A stretch of DNA of 64,000 bases from Saprospiraceae bacterium (GCA_020628645.1 JAHDES010000005.1:116374-180373), one strand, 5' to 3'. Counted from the first letter of the stretch, positions 33,504-43,296 are shown. A program made the numbers and translations. The notes: generated from the sequence alone by a model not told the origin.

Positions 33504-36230
33504 ATGTCAACACGGTACAATCCAAAAGGAATCGAAGAAAAGTGGTACGACCACTGGATGAAGCACAATTACTTTCATTCAGAACCAGATGAGCGGGAGC
33601 CGTATTCCATTGTCATTCCTCCACCGAATGTAACAGGCGTTTTGCACATGGGGCATATGCTTAATAATACCATTCAAGATATTTTGATTCGTAAGGCAAG
33701 ACTGGAAGGAAAAAATGCATGCTGGGTACCAGGAACGGATCATGCATCTATTGCAACAGAAGCAAAGGTCGTAAAAATGCTTCGTGAACGTGGCATTAAA
33801 AAATCGGATATTGGACGAGAGGAATTCCTTAAATATGCCTTTGAATGGAAGGATAAATATGGTGGAATCATCCTCGATCAATTGAAAAAATTAGGAGCAT
33901 CTTGCGATTGGGAACGTACGCGTTTCACGATGGAAGAAAGCTTATCTAAAGCCGTAATTAAAGTATTTGTTGATCTTTATAAAAAAGGACGCATCTATCG
34001 AGGGCTTCGTATGACGAATTGGGATCCTGTTGCACAAACGGCTCTTTCTAATGAAGAAGTAATTTACAAAGATGAAAATTCTCGACTTTTTCACGTTCGT
34101 TATCAAATCGAAGGCACAACAGATGAATGGGTGACGATTGCTACCGTTCGTCCTGAAACGATTTTAGGAGATACAGCAATAGCCGTTAATCCAAATGATG
34201 AACGTTTTCAACACCTAAAAGGAAAACGTGCCATTGTTCCAATGGTGAATCGTTCCATCCCAATTATTTTTGATGACTATGTTGAAATGGAATTTGGGAC
34301 AGGTTGCTTGAAAGTGACACCTGCGCACGATATGAATGACTATGATATTGGTCAGCGTCATGGTCTGGATACAATCAATGTTCTCAATGCAGATAGTACC
34401 ATGAGCGAAGCGGCTCAATTCTATATTGGTATGGATTGTTTCAAGGCAAGAAAAGCCATCGTTAAAGACTTAGAAGAGAAAGGACATCTTGTGAAAATTG
34501 AAGATTACCGAAATAAAGTGGGTCGCTCTGAACGTACGGATGCTGTGGTTGAGCCACGTTTAACAGAGCAGTGGTTTTTAAGTATGAAAGAAATGGCAGC
34601 AACGGCGCTAAAAGCTGTAGAATCAGATGAAGTAAGCTTTCATCCTGAGCATTTCTTCAATATGTATCACAATTGGTTGAATGAAGATAATATCCGAGAT
34701 TGGTGTATTTCCCGTCAATTATGGTGGGGACAGCGTATTCCTGCTTGGTATTATGAGGAGCATATTTTCGTTGCTGAAACAGCTGAAGAAGCCCTTACAG
34801 CAGCTAAAGTTAAAACTGGAAATGCGAATTTGACGCTTGATGATTTAAAACAAGAAGAAGATGTCGTAGATACGTGGTTTTCATCTTGGTTGTGGCCTAT
34901 TTCTGTTTTTGATGGCTTTGAACATCAAGAAGAATTAAAATATTACTATCCGACCAATGTTTTGGTGACAGGATGGGATATTATGTTTTTCTGGGTGGCG
35001 CGTATGATTATGGCGGGTTATGAATGGTCGGAAGATTTATTAGGAAAAGCGTTTATCGAGAAGAACGGGCGCCAGCCTTTTAATGATGTGTATTTTACGG
35101 GAATGGTGCGCGATAATCAACGTCGTAAGATGAGTAAATCATTAGGCAATTCACCTGATGCACTGGAATTGATTGAAAATTATGGGGCAGATGGCGTACG
35201 TTTTGGAATGTTATCTAGTGGGTCGGCAGGTAATGATATTATCTTTGATGCGCCTTATGATAAAAAGACGAAGACGACATTAAGTGAAAGTAAACTATGT
35301 GGGCAAGGCTTAAATTTTTGTAATAAAATCTGGAATGCTCATAATGCCGTTAAAGGATGGAACGTAGTAGATGAAGTTGCTAAAGAGCAGCAATTAATTA
35401 ATCAAGTCGCGATTGAATGGTTTGAAAATAAATTTAATCAATTATTGACCGAATTTGAAGAGAAGTACAAAACCTATCGTCTTTCAGATATTTTAGTGAG
35501 CTTGTATAGTTTTATTTGGAATGACTTCTTTTCATCGTATATTGAAATGGTGAAACCCGCTTATGTAGATGGTCAACAATTGCCAATAGATAAAGCCACC
35601 TATGAAAAAACGCTGGATTTATTTGAGCAATTAATGGTTGTATTACATCCTTTTATGCCATTCATAACGGAGGAAATGTGGCATCAATTAAGAGATCGTG
35701 CGGAAGGAGAGGATTGTGTTATTAGCACTTATCCAACACCTAAAGCTTTTGACAAACAAACGATCAATCAAGTAGAAGCTGTTCGTTCAATTGCTACTAG
35801 TATAAAAAATGTAAGAAGTAAGAATGGAGTTTCTTCAAATGAAGCCCTAAAACTCTTCGTCCAAGAATCAACTTCATCTAAAGCTCTTTTTGCTGTAGCA
35901 GGGATCAAAGAAATGGTAGCTAAATTAGCTAATGTAGAAGGTATTAATTTTACTAATGAAGAACCAGAAAGTACAGTTGCGTTTATTGTTGGAACTGACA
36001 AATTCTTTGTTGAAATTCACCAAGAAATTGATCTTGAAGCGGAAAAAGAGCGCATGGAGAAAGAATTAGCACATGCACAAGGTTTTGTAAAAGGGATTGA
36101 GAAGAAATTGGGGAATGAACGTTTTGTCAATAATGCACCACCTGCTGTTGTAGATAAAGAACGCAAAAAACTCGCAGATGGATTAGCGCGTATTAAGAAT
36201 TTGGAGGAGAGCTTACGTAATTTGAATTGA
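33504..36230 (+). CDS. valS: Valyl-tRNA synthetase
   Basis: 908 aa. HIGH motif H48-M-G-H51 in 'PPPNVTGVLHMGHML', KMSKS as 'KMSKSLGNSPDALELI' near 555, editing domain between about 190 and 330 with 'TVRPETILGDTAIAVNP' and 'KVTPAHDMNDYDIG', anticodon-binding domain after 640, and a C-terminal coiled coil (about 835-908) rich in Glu and Lys. Length and order are as expected for a bacterial ValRS. The 15-bp palindrome just upstream may lie in its leader. Confidence 0.97.
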   Translation: MSTRYNPKGIEEKWYDHWMKHNYFHSEPDEREPYSIVIPPPNVTGVLHMGHMLNNTIQDILIRKARLEGKNACWVPGTDHASIATEAKVVKMLRERGIKKSDIGREEFLKYAFEWKDKYGGIILDQLKKLGASCDWERTRFTMEESLSKAVIKVFVDLYKKGRIYRGLRMTNWDPVAQTALSNEEVIYKDENSRLFHVRYQIEGTTDEWVTIATVRPETILGDTAIAVNPNDERFQHLKGKRAIVPMVNRSIPIIFDDYVEMEFGTGCLKVTPAHDMNDYDIGQRHGLDTINVLNADSTMSEAAQFYIGMDCFKARKAIVKDLEEKGHLVKIEDYRNKVGRSERTDAVVEPRLTEQWFLSMKEMAATALKAVESDEVSFHPEHFFNMYHNWLNEDNIRDWCISRQLWWGQRIPAWYYEEHIFVAETAEEALTAAKVKTGNANLTLDDLKQEEDVVDTWFSSWLWPISVFDGFEHQEELKYYYPTNVLVTGWDIMFFWVARMIMAGYEWSEDLLGKAFIEKNGRQPFNDVYFTGMVRDNQRRKMSKSLGNSPDALELIENYGADGVRFGMLSSGSAGNDIIFDAPYDKKTKTTLSESKLCGQGLNFCNKIWNAHNAVKGWNVVDEVAKEQQLINQVAIEWFENKFNQLLTEFEEKYKTYRLSDILVSLYSFIWNDFFSSYIEMVKPAYVDGQQLPIDKATYEKTLDLFEQLMVVLHPFMPFITEEMWHQLRDRAEGEDCVISTYPTPKAFDKQTINQVEAVRSIATSIKNVRSKNGVSSNEALKLFVQESTSSKALFAVAGIKEMVAKLANVEGINFTNEEPESTVAFIVGTDKFFVEIHQEIDLEAEKERMEKELAHAQGFVKGIEKKLGNERFVNNAPPAVVDKERKKLADGLARIKNLEESLRNLN

Positions 36231-36234
36231 TAAC

Positions 36235-36567
36235 TTAGTCCTTCTCATTTCTAAACCATTGATAGAAATGTTTTGAAAATTCTTCTTTTCGTTCATAGCT
36301 ATTGATCGTGTCATTGAGATAAGAAATGTCATATTCTTTTTTGTAGAGGTATAGCATAAATTTAAGTTGATTTGGTTTTGTACTATTTGGAGCTATGCGA
36401 TACATCTCATTTAGGATTTCCATTTCTGGAGGAGTGAAAAAGCCATCCTCGATTTTGTTTAGATAGCTAAAATCTTGTGGATCGTATTTGGCTAATTCTT
36501 TTTGATAAGAAAAGCAACTTGTAAAAAAGAAAATAGATAGTGAAATGAAAAGAGAAAACTTGTTCAT
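36235..36567 (-). CDS. Small lipoprotein of unknown function
   Basis: About 110 aa from the ATG at 36567 (a TTG two codons earlier is possible). Signal 'MNKFSLFISLSIFFFTSC' with a lipobox, then a soluble alpha-helical domain with 'PPEMEILNEMYRIAPNSTKP' and 'KHFYQWFRNEKD'. No family recognised. It is convergent with valS (4 nt apart) and lies downstream of the T9SS type A gene on the same strand but beyond that gene's terminator, so it probably has its own promoter. Confidence 0.7.
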   Translation of the reverse strand: MNKFSLFISLSIFFFTSCFSYQKELAKYDPQDFSYLNKIEDGFFTPPEMEILNEMYRIAPNSTKPNQLKFMLYLYKKEYDISYLNDTINSYERKEEFSKHFYQWFRNEKD

Positions 36568-36587
36568 ACTCAAGAGAATTTTCGCCT

Positions 36588-36626
36588 AAAAAAGGGCTTG
36601 ATGCAATTCGCACCAAGCCTTTTTTA
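36588..36626 (-). terminator. Terminator after the T9SS type A gene
   Basis: GGCTTG (36595-36600) pairs with CAAGCC (36614-36619), flanked by A6 at 36588-36593 and T7 at 36620-36626, so a T-run follows the stem on either strand. It lies 18 nt beyond the stop of the minus-strand gene. Confidence 0.8.
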
Positions 36627-36644
36627 TTATCCTAAAATCAGGAA

Positions 36645-38501
36645 TTATTGCTGTATCATAAATCGTTTAGTACGATTTCCTGCATCTGTAATAATATTCA
36701 TCAAGTAAGTACCAGCCGTTAAATCTTGTACGTTGATAGTAAACGTACCAGCTTTAACTGCTTCATAAGATTGTGTCATAAGTTGTTTTCCATCTACAGA
36801 ATAAATTTGAATCATCATTTCTGAGGTGGTTTCTTCTAAATCCACTTGAATATTGACCACATCTTTTGTAGGATTTGGGAAAATATCCACAAGATTTTCA
36901 TTCGTTAAGGCTTCTTCTGTAGATACGATTTCTTCGATTGAAAAGCGCACTACTGGCACTAAGTCATACCCAAAACCAAGGGTAGAATAATCTTCTGTAT
37001 CATCTCCTATACCTAATAAACTACCAAAACGAGGCGTACCAATCTCACGAGAACGAAGTATTTGAGCGCCATAATCGAATTCATCACTTCCTAATAAGAC
37101 CATAGTTGTTTGATCATTAAGTCCTACATATTCTGCCATAAGAATATAAGGCGTATTATCTTCTAAAGGAACACCTAAGGATTGATCTAAGAAATTGAAT
37201 AAAGGAACAGAAATTATATCAAAACCCTCATCGCCTTGAATTTCATATACACCAAAGCCAACACGTTCTCGTTCACTTTGTTGTGCAAGTTCATCTCCGT
37301 CATCTGTCCATTTATACAACCAAAGTGTTACACTTTGTCCTTCTAGTTCATCGGCATTAAACAAGCCAAAGCTAGCTTCTGTAGCAGCAAATTCACTTCC
37401 GTTAGGTACATAGAAGTAATTACCATAAGCCCAAGAAAGTGCCTCTCCGGGATCCCAATTAGAAGTAGCTGGAGAGATAGGAATTGTAGCTCCCACTTCT
37501 TTAGCAAAGAAGTCATCTGACACAAAGAAATCAAAACTTTGTGTATTATTGGATTCATCGCCATCTGTTTCATCAGCACTTACGGTATACGTCCCTGTGT
37601 ACGTTCCTAATTGTGCAGGAGGAGTAAAACCTGCTGAGGCGAAAGGTACATTTTCAGCAAGAGAATCACTTTCGATCATACCATACGCTAAATCTTCCGT
37701 GTATACTTCATCACCAGAATCATTATCTACAATAGAAATATTTAAGTTTACACTTGTTTGTGTTTCGCCACCTACATTTTCAATATCAGCTAAAAAACCA
37801 AAGGCTTCTACTTGTGAAAGAGGCGTTATTACACTAGGTGCAATCGCATAAAAATTATCATTGACACGCATATCATTGGCTGGGCGAGGATCTTCATCAG
37901 TAAGTTCTATATTATCAACTTGCCAACTATAGCCACAGCCCGCTAAGTTAGATGGTTGCGTGGCAGCAGTAGATAAATAATTGAACCCAATATACACAGT
38001 AGATTGACCTGCAGCAACAGCAGAAATATCAATCAAAATAGATGCTGCTCCAGAATCGTTTGGTGCAGCTTCACCATTTACATTGAAAAATGTCCAGTTG
38101 ACATTGTCTGTACTTACCACTACATAAGTAGAATCATAAAAATCGCGGTAAACTTGGTCGAACCCCATCCAAACAACTGGTGCAGAGGAACAATCAATTG
38201 CATCAGAAGTTATCCATGCATCTTGACTACCCGAACAATCTAAATCAGAGTCATAAATAATCCAAGTTTCACCACTACCTGCTTCATGTAATGGATCAAT
38301 GGCATAGGGACCTTGAGGACCGACATCTGTGGCTTCCCAATTGAAATCACTATCATTATCAAAAGTTGACCAAGAGGAAGGGATGCCACTATCAAATGTT
38401 TCACTCCAAAATACTTGACTAACAGCCAAGTTAGAAGATAGTGTAATTAGCAAAAGAACAGCACTAATTCGCTGTATTAAAAGTGTAAAGTTTTGCATCA
38501 T
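36645..38501 (-). CDS. Secreted T9SS type A protein with choice-of-anchor/MAM-like domain
   Basis: 618 aa. Signal peptide to about residue 28 ('SSNLAVSQ'). Residues 30-205 form a jelly-roll of the MAM/choice-of-anchor J type ('FWSETFDSGIPSSWSTFDND' then 'AWITSDAIDCSSAPVVWMGF', 'CGYSWQVDNIELTD'). Residues 215-330 look like a CARDB-like Ig domain ('ADIENVGGETQTSVNLNISI'). The C-terminal 80 residues ('LVDIFPNPTKDVVNIQVDL', 'IQIYSVDGKQL', 'LTAGTYLMNIITDAG') are the type A T9SS signal. A TATTTTTG -7 element lies upstream. Probably cell-surface anchored; ligand unknown. Confidence 0.9.
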   Translation of the reverse strand: MMQNFTLLIQRISAVLLLITLSSNLAVSQVFWSETFDSGIPSSWSTFDNDSDFNWEATDVGPQGPYAIDPLHEAGSGETWIIYDSDLDCSGSQDAWITSDAIDCSSAPVVWMGFDQVYRDFYDSTYVVVSTDNVNWTFFNVNGEAAPNDSGAASILIDISAVAAGQSTVYIGFNYLSTAATQPSNLAGCGYSWQVDNIELTDEDPRPANDMRVNDNFYAIAPSVITPLSQVEAFGFLADIENVGGETQTSVNLNISIVDNDSGDEVYTEDLAYGMIESDSLAENVPFASAGFTPPAQLGTYTGTYTVSADETDGDESNNTQSFDFFVSDDFFAKEVGATIPISPATSNWDPGEALSWAYGNYFYVPNGSEFAATEASFGLFNADELEGQSVTLWLYKWTDDGDELAQQSERERVGFGVYEIQGDEGFDIISVPLFNFLDQSLGVPLEDNTPYILMAEYVGLNDQTTMVLLGSDEFDYGAQILRSREIGTPRFGSLLGIGDDTEDYSTLGFGYDLVPVVRFSIEEIVSTEEALTNENLVDIFPNPTKDVVNIQVDLEETTSEMMIQIYSVDGKQLMTQSYEAVKAGTFTINVQDLTAGTYLMNIITDAGNRTKRFMIQQ

Positions 38502-38541
38502 TGAAATATCAATTTAAGTTAGAATTTGAAAAAATTGCTTG

Positions 38542-38549
38542 CAAAAATA
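38542..38549 (-). promoter_or_regulatory. Candidate -7 element for the T9SS type A gene
   Basis: Reads TATTTTTG on the minus strand, 41 nt before the start codon. Upstream box not matched. Confidence 0.4.
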
Positions 38550-38665
38550 GCTAAAAAGTCAAAATAGCTTCTATTTTTTATTAGAAACGTCAATTAGTAA
38601 ACTATATCGGCTTGATAAACAAGAAAAAATACATTTTGTAGGCTAGTTTACATTTACTAACGAAT

Positions 38666-41239
38666 TTATAATCTAGGATCAATGGGTTCACTTTCTAATG
38701 CCATTATTCCAAACACCAATTGATGCACTCTACGTAATCCTTCTCCTTTAACAAAAGCTTGTAAAGCTTCTTGTCCTAAAGCAAATTCTCTTGATGCCAT
38801 CGCTCGTTTTTTACCCAAACCTCGTTTACGGAGTTTTTTTAGATTCTTGGGTAAGTCATAATCTGGACCATAAATGAGACGTAAATATTCTTTGCCTCTA
38901 CATTTTATAGCTGGTTGTAATATTCCTTTTGCCCCATGAACGATAAACGCCAATGGTTTAACCACCATTCCTTCGCCACCTTTCTCTGTCATTTCAGTCC
39001 ACCAAGATATAACATTTTGTATTTCAGTTTCTTGTTCGAGATTTATGATTTTATAAGCAGTTGCTAACAAAATTTCTGGATCATGTTTACAAATGTCATG
39101 GATCGTTTCCATGTGCCATTTATGATTTTGGTTGGTATGAACATTTCCTTCAGTTGCCAATAGATGAAAGGGTGCAATTTTGAAATCTTCTAATCGTTCC
39201 ACTTTCCAGCAATAGGGATGATATGCCTTTTTAAATTGATGCGCTTTTTCCTTTTTTTGTGTAAAACGATTCATGATTTCTGTTGGAATAGCCACTCGCT
39301 CTTGTGCTTGTTCCAATAATGATTGTGTAACGGAACGAGATTGAACGGCTGCGCAAGCCACTGCTGCATATTGCTCCTGTAATAAGGCTTGTGCTTTGGC
39401 AGACCAAGGCATCAATTCACAATCGAAAATAGCCCAATTTGTCTCATTAGTTTCCCAAAAATTAGCTTTATCCAAGGCAATACGAAAACGATCTAAGAGT
39501 AAAGCTTCCCATTGTTCGTCTTCTTTGAAAAAGGAACGACCTGTACGGGTATAGATTTTTCCAATCCCTTTATTTTCTAATCCAAATTTTTCTTGAATAC
39601 TTGCATCATCTTTAGCAATTACAATAATAGCTCTAGATCCCATGTGCTTTTCTTCACAGATGATTTGTTTTACTCCATTCGTTTTATAATAGTCAATGGC
39701 TTCTATAGGATGTTCTAAATAGCCCTCCAAATTACTAGTTGCAGAAGGAGACATTGTTGGAGGTAAATACATTAACCAACGTGGATGTATGGTAAAACGA
39801 GACATGTTTTCCAAGGCGGGAATCGCATTTTCTTCTCGAATTGTTATGTTCTTAACCAATTCTGTTTGAAGGACTTGTCTACCTTGAACATCCTGAATGT
39901 TTAAAACATCATCTATTGGTAAGTTTATCGTCTCTCGCATGCGTTCACGTATGGGACGACTTGGTTTTGAGTAAGTTTTTAAAGCATCCACTTGCACCAA
40001 TTCTCGTTCTGGGTAACGTAAGGCCGTTAATGTTGCACCAAAAACACAACCTGTATCTATATTGATGGTATTGTGATCAAATTCTGGAAATTGAATAGGC
40101 GTATGCCCATAAACGACCAATGCTTTCCCATTATAGTCTTTCGCCCAATCAATACGTTCTGGTAGATTGTTCTCATCCAAAATACCCGTTGTTTCTCCAT
40201 ACATGGCATAAGATAAAACGGTTTGTGAGGTGCGCCCTTGCATCTCTTCTTTTAAACCAGCATGTACAATCACTAATTTTCCGTCATCTAAAACATAATG
40301 ACTTGTCAAACGATGTAAGAAACGAGGTAAAGCCGCTAAAAAATCTTCTTGCTCATCCTTTAATTGCTCCATAGTTTCCGCTAAACCATGTTGTAATTTG
40401 ACATCATTTCCTTTGAGTTTACGACGTAATTTATCATCGTGATTACCGCGAACACAATAGGCTTGTCCCGCCTCTATCATTGACATGGCTAAACGAAGCA
40501 CTTCATTAGAAGCCGGCCCTCGATCCACTAAATCGCCTACAAACAGTACTTTTCGACCTTTGGGAGCACGAACGGTATAGCCCCAATTGTGAGAACGATC
40601 TCGATGTTTAATGATTTTATAATCTAATTTTTCTAAGAGCAAACGCAATTCTTTGAAGCAGCCATGTACATCACCAATAATATCAAAAGGCCCTTGTTCG
40701 TTTTTCTTATTGTTAAATAATGGACGACGAATGATTTCTACCGCCTTTACTTCTTCAGGAGAACGAAATTCATAAACGGATTTAAAACCTTCTTTTCCCA
40801 ATCGCCCGAATGACTGACGTAATAAATTCATTTGATTGTGAAGGACATGTTTGGGTAGTACGCGATCTGTACGTGTTTTATTTCTCTTTATACAAATTCG
40901 TTGTGGTATATTTAAGATTATAGCAATGGGTAAGACATGATATTTCTTAGCTATACGTAGCAGCGACTTCCGACTTTCTGGACGAAGATTGGTAGCATCT
41001 ACTACGGTTAATCGTCCTCGTTTAAGGCGTTTTTCAATCATGAAATGCACTAAATCAAAGGCGTCATTGGTTGCCTTCATATTATTTTCATCATCTGAAA
41101 CTAAAGCACGACAATAATCAGACGAAATAATTTCTGTCGCTTTGAAATGTTTCTTCGCAAAGGTTGATTTACCAGAGCTAGAAGTACCCACTAAGACAAT
41201 AAGGGCAAGTTCGGGTATATTTATGTTGTTTTTTTTCAT
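38666..41239 (-). CDS. pnkp: Polynucleotide kinase-phosphatase of the bacterial RNA repair system
   Basis: 857 aa, three catalytic domains as in Clostridium thermocellum Pnkp. Kinase: P-loop GTSSSGKST at 18-26. Metallophosphatase (about 185-410): D190/H192 'GDVHGC', D236 'VGDLVDRGP', N266-H267 'RGNHD', H326 'IVHAG', H379 'YGHTP'. Ligase-like adenylyltransferase (about 470-857): K531 in 'CEEKHMGSRA', with 'WAIFDCELMPW' and 'EGMVVKPL' further on. It heals the ends of tRNAs cut by ribotoxins, with 2'-O-methylation by Hen1 protecting the repaired site. hen1 lies 82 nt upstream on the same strand. Confidence 0.94.
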   Translation of the reverse strand: MKKNNINIPELALIVLVGTSSSGKSTFAKKHFKATEIISSDYCRALVSDDENNMKATNDAFDLVHFMIEKRLKRGRLTVVDATNLRPESRKSLLRIAKKYHVLPIAIILNIPQRICIKRNKTRTDRVLPKHVLHNQMNLLRQSFGRLGKEGFKSVYEFRSPEEVKAVEIIRRPLFNNKKNEQGPFDIIGDVHGCFKELRLLLEKLDYKIIKHRDRSHNWGYTVRAPKGRKVLFVGDLVDRGPASNEVLRLAMSMIEAGQAYCVRGNHDDKLRRKLKGNDVKLQHGLAETMEQLKDEQEDFLAALPRFLHRLTSHYVLDDGKLVIVHAGLKEEMQGRTSQTVLSYAMYGETTGILDENNLPERIDWAKDYNGKALVVYGHTPIQFPEFDHNTINIDTGCVFGATLTALRYPERELVQVDALKTYSKPSRPIRERMRETINLPIDDVLNIQDVQGRQVLQTELVKNITIREENAIPALENMSRFTIHPRWLMYLPPTMSPSATSNLEGYLEHPIEAIDYYKTNGVKQIICEEKHMGSRAIIVIAKDDASIQEKFGLENKGIGKIYTRTGRSFFKEDEQWEALLLDRFRIALDKANFWETNETNWAIFDCELMPWSAKAQALLQEQYAAVACAAVQSRSVTQSLLEQAQERVAIPTEIMNRFTQKKEKAHQFKKAYHPYCWKVERLEDFKIAPFHLLATEGNVHTNQNHKWHMETIHDICKHDPEILLATAYKIINLEQETEIQNVISWWTEMTEKGGEGMVVKPLAFIVHGAKGILQPAIKCRGKEYLRLIYGPDYDLPKNLKKLRKRGLGKKRAMASREFALGQEALQAFVKGEGLRRVHQLVFGIMALESEPIDPRL

Positions 41240-41242
41240 TTT

Positions 41243-41335
41243 TTATTGTTTTTGCTCGGCGCTGAGCTATGCTTTGTTTATTTGTTTTTGCCTGGCGCAA
41301 GGCTTGGCTTTGTTGATCTGTTTATTTGTTTTGCT
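41243..41335 (-). repeat. Imperfect tandem repeat in the hen1-pnkp spacer
   Basis: On the minus strand, 'AACAAATAAACAGATCAACA' followed by AAGCCAAGCCTTGCGCC is repeated in altered form as 'AACAAATAAACAAAGCATAG' followed by CTCAGCGCCGAGC. The period is about 40 nt and the first unit includes the hen1 stop. GC-rich patches in these units contrast with the AT-rich surroundings. The second unit lies just before the pnkp start, so it could influence pnkp translation. Confidence 0.45.
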
Positions 41336-42725
41336 TGGCTTGGGGCTTGGCGTTTTTTGTAAAAATGGCGACTTGACTGGGCCCGCCGTGTAGGGGATGC
41401 TCTTCTCCGATGGCTTGATAGTCTACTTCGTAATCAAATTTTTGAGCTAATGTATTTCCCCAATCTTGAAATTCTTTCCTTGTCCATTCGAAACGATGGT
41501 CAGGATGACGAAATTTATCTTGTGGTAAATTCTCAAAGAGCACATTATATTCTCGATTTGGAGTAGTGATAATGATAGTGGATAAGTTGCCATATTCAAA
41601 TACGACCGTTTCTAAAGCTTCTAATCTTGATGGATCTAAATGTTCAATCACTTCTACTAAAACACCTGCTTCATAGGATTGTATCCGTTCATCTTTATAC
41701 GTCAATGCGCCTTGAAATAATTGGAGTCGTTCTTGACTTTTGGGCGACATATTTTCATAGTAAATTCGTTTTTTAGTGGCTTCTAATTCTCGAAAACTGA
41801 CTTCCAATCCACCAATTTTTTCCAATTGAGGCATTTTAATTAAATGACGAAGTAGTTTTCCACTTCCACAACCTAAATCAATGACAGATTTGATGCCTCT
41901 TGTTTTCAATTCATCGGCTACCATTTCATGGCGTTGATCGTGTAAAGAGGGTAGTTTTTCTTTTTCTGCATTTTTAATGCTGGCGGATTCTTCTGGATTT
42001 AATTCAGTCAATGCTTTTTGGTAATATGATTTTTTATACTTCAAATAGCGTTTAGTGATGTATTCTTTTTCAGGATGAGTATCTAACCAATTTTCACCTT
42101 TAGAAAGTAATTTTTCAATCTCTGATTCATTGACGAAATAGTGTTTATTATTATCCAAAACAGGTAATAACACAAATAAATGCTGCAGTAGCTGTTGTAA
42201 AGGAAGCGTGTTTTTTAATTCAAGCGAATAAAAAGTACTTAAGCCCCATTCTGGGAATTGCTCATCTAAAGGAAGTGGCGTTAATTGTAGTTCATACCCT
42301 AATGGTTCAAATAAGCGACGAATCTGTGCTTCGCCTCCTTTTGCAGATAAGGTATCCAAGCGAACGACCAAAGGAAGTGCCTTATGTACGATTTCTGGTC
42401 GATCCTTACAAGTGCCGTTCAAGGCACTACCTAAGACTTTAGAAAGAGCGGTACTTAAGAAAGACGAACTGACATAAGGGCGTGTATTCACATAATGATC
42501 TAGCTGGAATGATTGCGCATAGTTTTGTTGTGTCCGACGACTCAAATCGACTGCATTAATATCTAGTAATAATGCCATGGTTGCTTCTTTTTCCGAAAAA
42601 GCAGGATAAAAAACATGAGCTTTTCCAAAAGATATATCCTTAGTTTGAAAGCGATCAGGATGCTTGTGTAAAAGATACGTGAAATCTGAAGTCGGTTGAT
42701 GTGTTGTTGAAATCGTTACTATCAT
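41322..42725 (-). CDS. hen1: 3' terminal RNA ribose 2'-O-methyltransferase Hen1
   Basis: 467 aa. The N-terminal half (about 1-240) is the bacterial Hen1 N-domain ('DINAVDLSRR', 'FVLLPVLDNNKHYFVNESEI' and so on) that contacts and activates Pnkp. The C-terminal methyltransferase has motif I 'VIDLGCGSGKLL' (D283-G289) and Mn-binding residues E358, E361 and H362 ('EVIEHLD') with H407/H410 ('RHPDHRFEW'). It methylates the 2'-OH at the 3' end of damaged RNA before ligation by the Pnkp/Hen1 complex. First gene of a two-gene operon with pnkp, divergent from a 99-aa orphan. Confidence 0.95.
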   Translation of the reverse strand: MIVTISTTHQPTSDFTYLLHKHPDRFQTKDISFGKAHVFYPAFSEKEATMALLLDINAVDLSRRTQQNYAQSFQLDHYVNTRPYVSSSFLSTALSKVLGSALNGTCKDRPEIVHKALPLVVRLDTLSAKGGEAQIRRLFEPLGYELQLTPLPLDEQFPEWGLSTFYSLELKNTLPLQQLLQHLFVLLPVLDNNKHYFVNESEIEKLLSKGENWLDTHPEKEYITKRYLKYKKSYYQKALTELNPEESASIKNAEKEKLPSLHDQRHEMVADELKTRGIKSVIDLGCGSGKLLRHLIKMPQLEKIGGLEVSFRELEATKKRIYYENMSPKSQERLQLFQGALTYKDERIQSYEAGVLVEVIEHLDPSRLEALETVVFEYGNLSTIIITTPNREYNVLFENLPQDKFRHPDHRFEWTRKEFQDWGNTLAQKFDYEVDYQAIGEEHPLHGGPSQVAIFTKNAKPQAKQNK

Positions 42726-42799
42726 TTTTATTTCTTTGTATTCTTATAGGTTTAAACTGAAAAGAACTTCAATCTGTTCCTAATACAAAATAAAAAAGA

Positions 42800-42824
42800 A
42801 AGTGCGCACTTATTTTGCGCACTT
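42800..42824. promoter_or_regulatory. Palindrome in the hen1 divergent control region
   Basis: AAGTGCGCA (42800-42808) and TGCGCACTT (42816-42824) are a perfect 9-bp inverted repeat with a 7-nt spacer; AGTGCGCACT is also a palindrome by itself. It lies 75 nt before hen1 and 118 nt before the divergent small gene, where a terminator is not expected, so an operator or a leader hairpin is more likely. Confidence 0.5.
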
Positions 42825-42941
42825 AACAAATAAGTACAAATACTGGATTTTTAAAAAAGCGTACATACACGCTTATAGGAAATTTCAATGCATTTTACCT
42901 TTGAATTATCTTTTTTATTTAACCCTTAAACTATTTTAATT

Positions 42942-43241
42942 ATGGCTTTTTATATTCAAAAAGAAGAAGAACTACCATTGAATATTAGTGTACAAATTGA
43001 TGACGATCAAGATTGGCGTTTAGTACCAGAGACACCACATATTGTGGAATCTCAATTAAATGTAATCAATATTCATGTTCCTAATTTTCAACGTCAGATT
43101 ATTGGGAATGGACAACGGGCAGTGGATGATGGTATCTATTTAGTTAGTTTGTTGGCAAATGGAGATTTAGAAGTTTGGAATGTGGGTAGAAGTACAACAA
43201 CTGTAGTTGCCCATAAGGTGGCTAATTATGATTTATGTTAA
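42942..43241 (+). CDS. 99-aa protein of unknown function, divergent from hen1-pnkp
   Basis: Soluble, no signal peptide, acidic N-terminal half ('QIDDDQDWRLVPETPHIVES'), ending 'DLEVWNVGRSTTTVVAHKVA' with alternating hydrophobics that suggest a small beta fold. No named family recognised. Codon usage looks like its neighbours and the ATG is well placed. It ends at a 23-bp perfect terminator. Sharing a control region with the RNA repair operon makes a functional link possible, but nothing in the protein itself shows one. Confidence 0.75.
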   Translation: MAFYIQKEEELPLNISVQIDDDQDWRLVPETPHIVESQLNVINIHVPNFQRQIIGNGQRAVDDGIYLVSLLANGDLEVWNVGRSTTTVVAHKVANYDLC

Positions 43242-43249
43242 AGATTATC

Positions 43250-43296
43250 TTTTTAAATATTCATCTTATTACTGTAATAAGATGAATATTTAAAAA
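43250..43296. terminator. 23-bp perfect bidirectional terminator
   Basis: TTTTTAAATATTCATCTTA.. (43250-43272) mirrored by ..TAAGATGAATATTTAAAAA (43274-43296) around T43273. The A- and T-rich ends give a T-run on both strands. It separates the convergent 99-aa gene and the arginyltransferase gene and includes the latter's stop codon. Confidence 0.85.
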
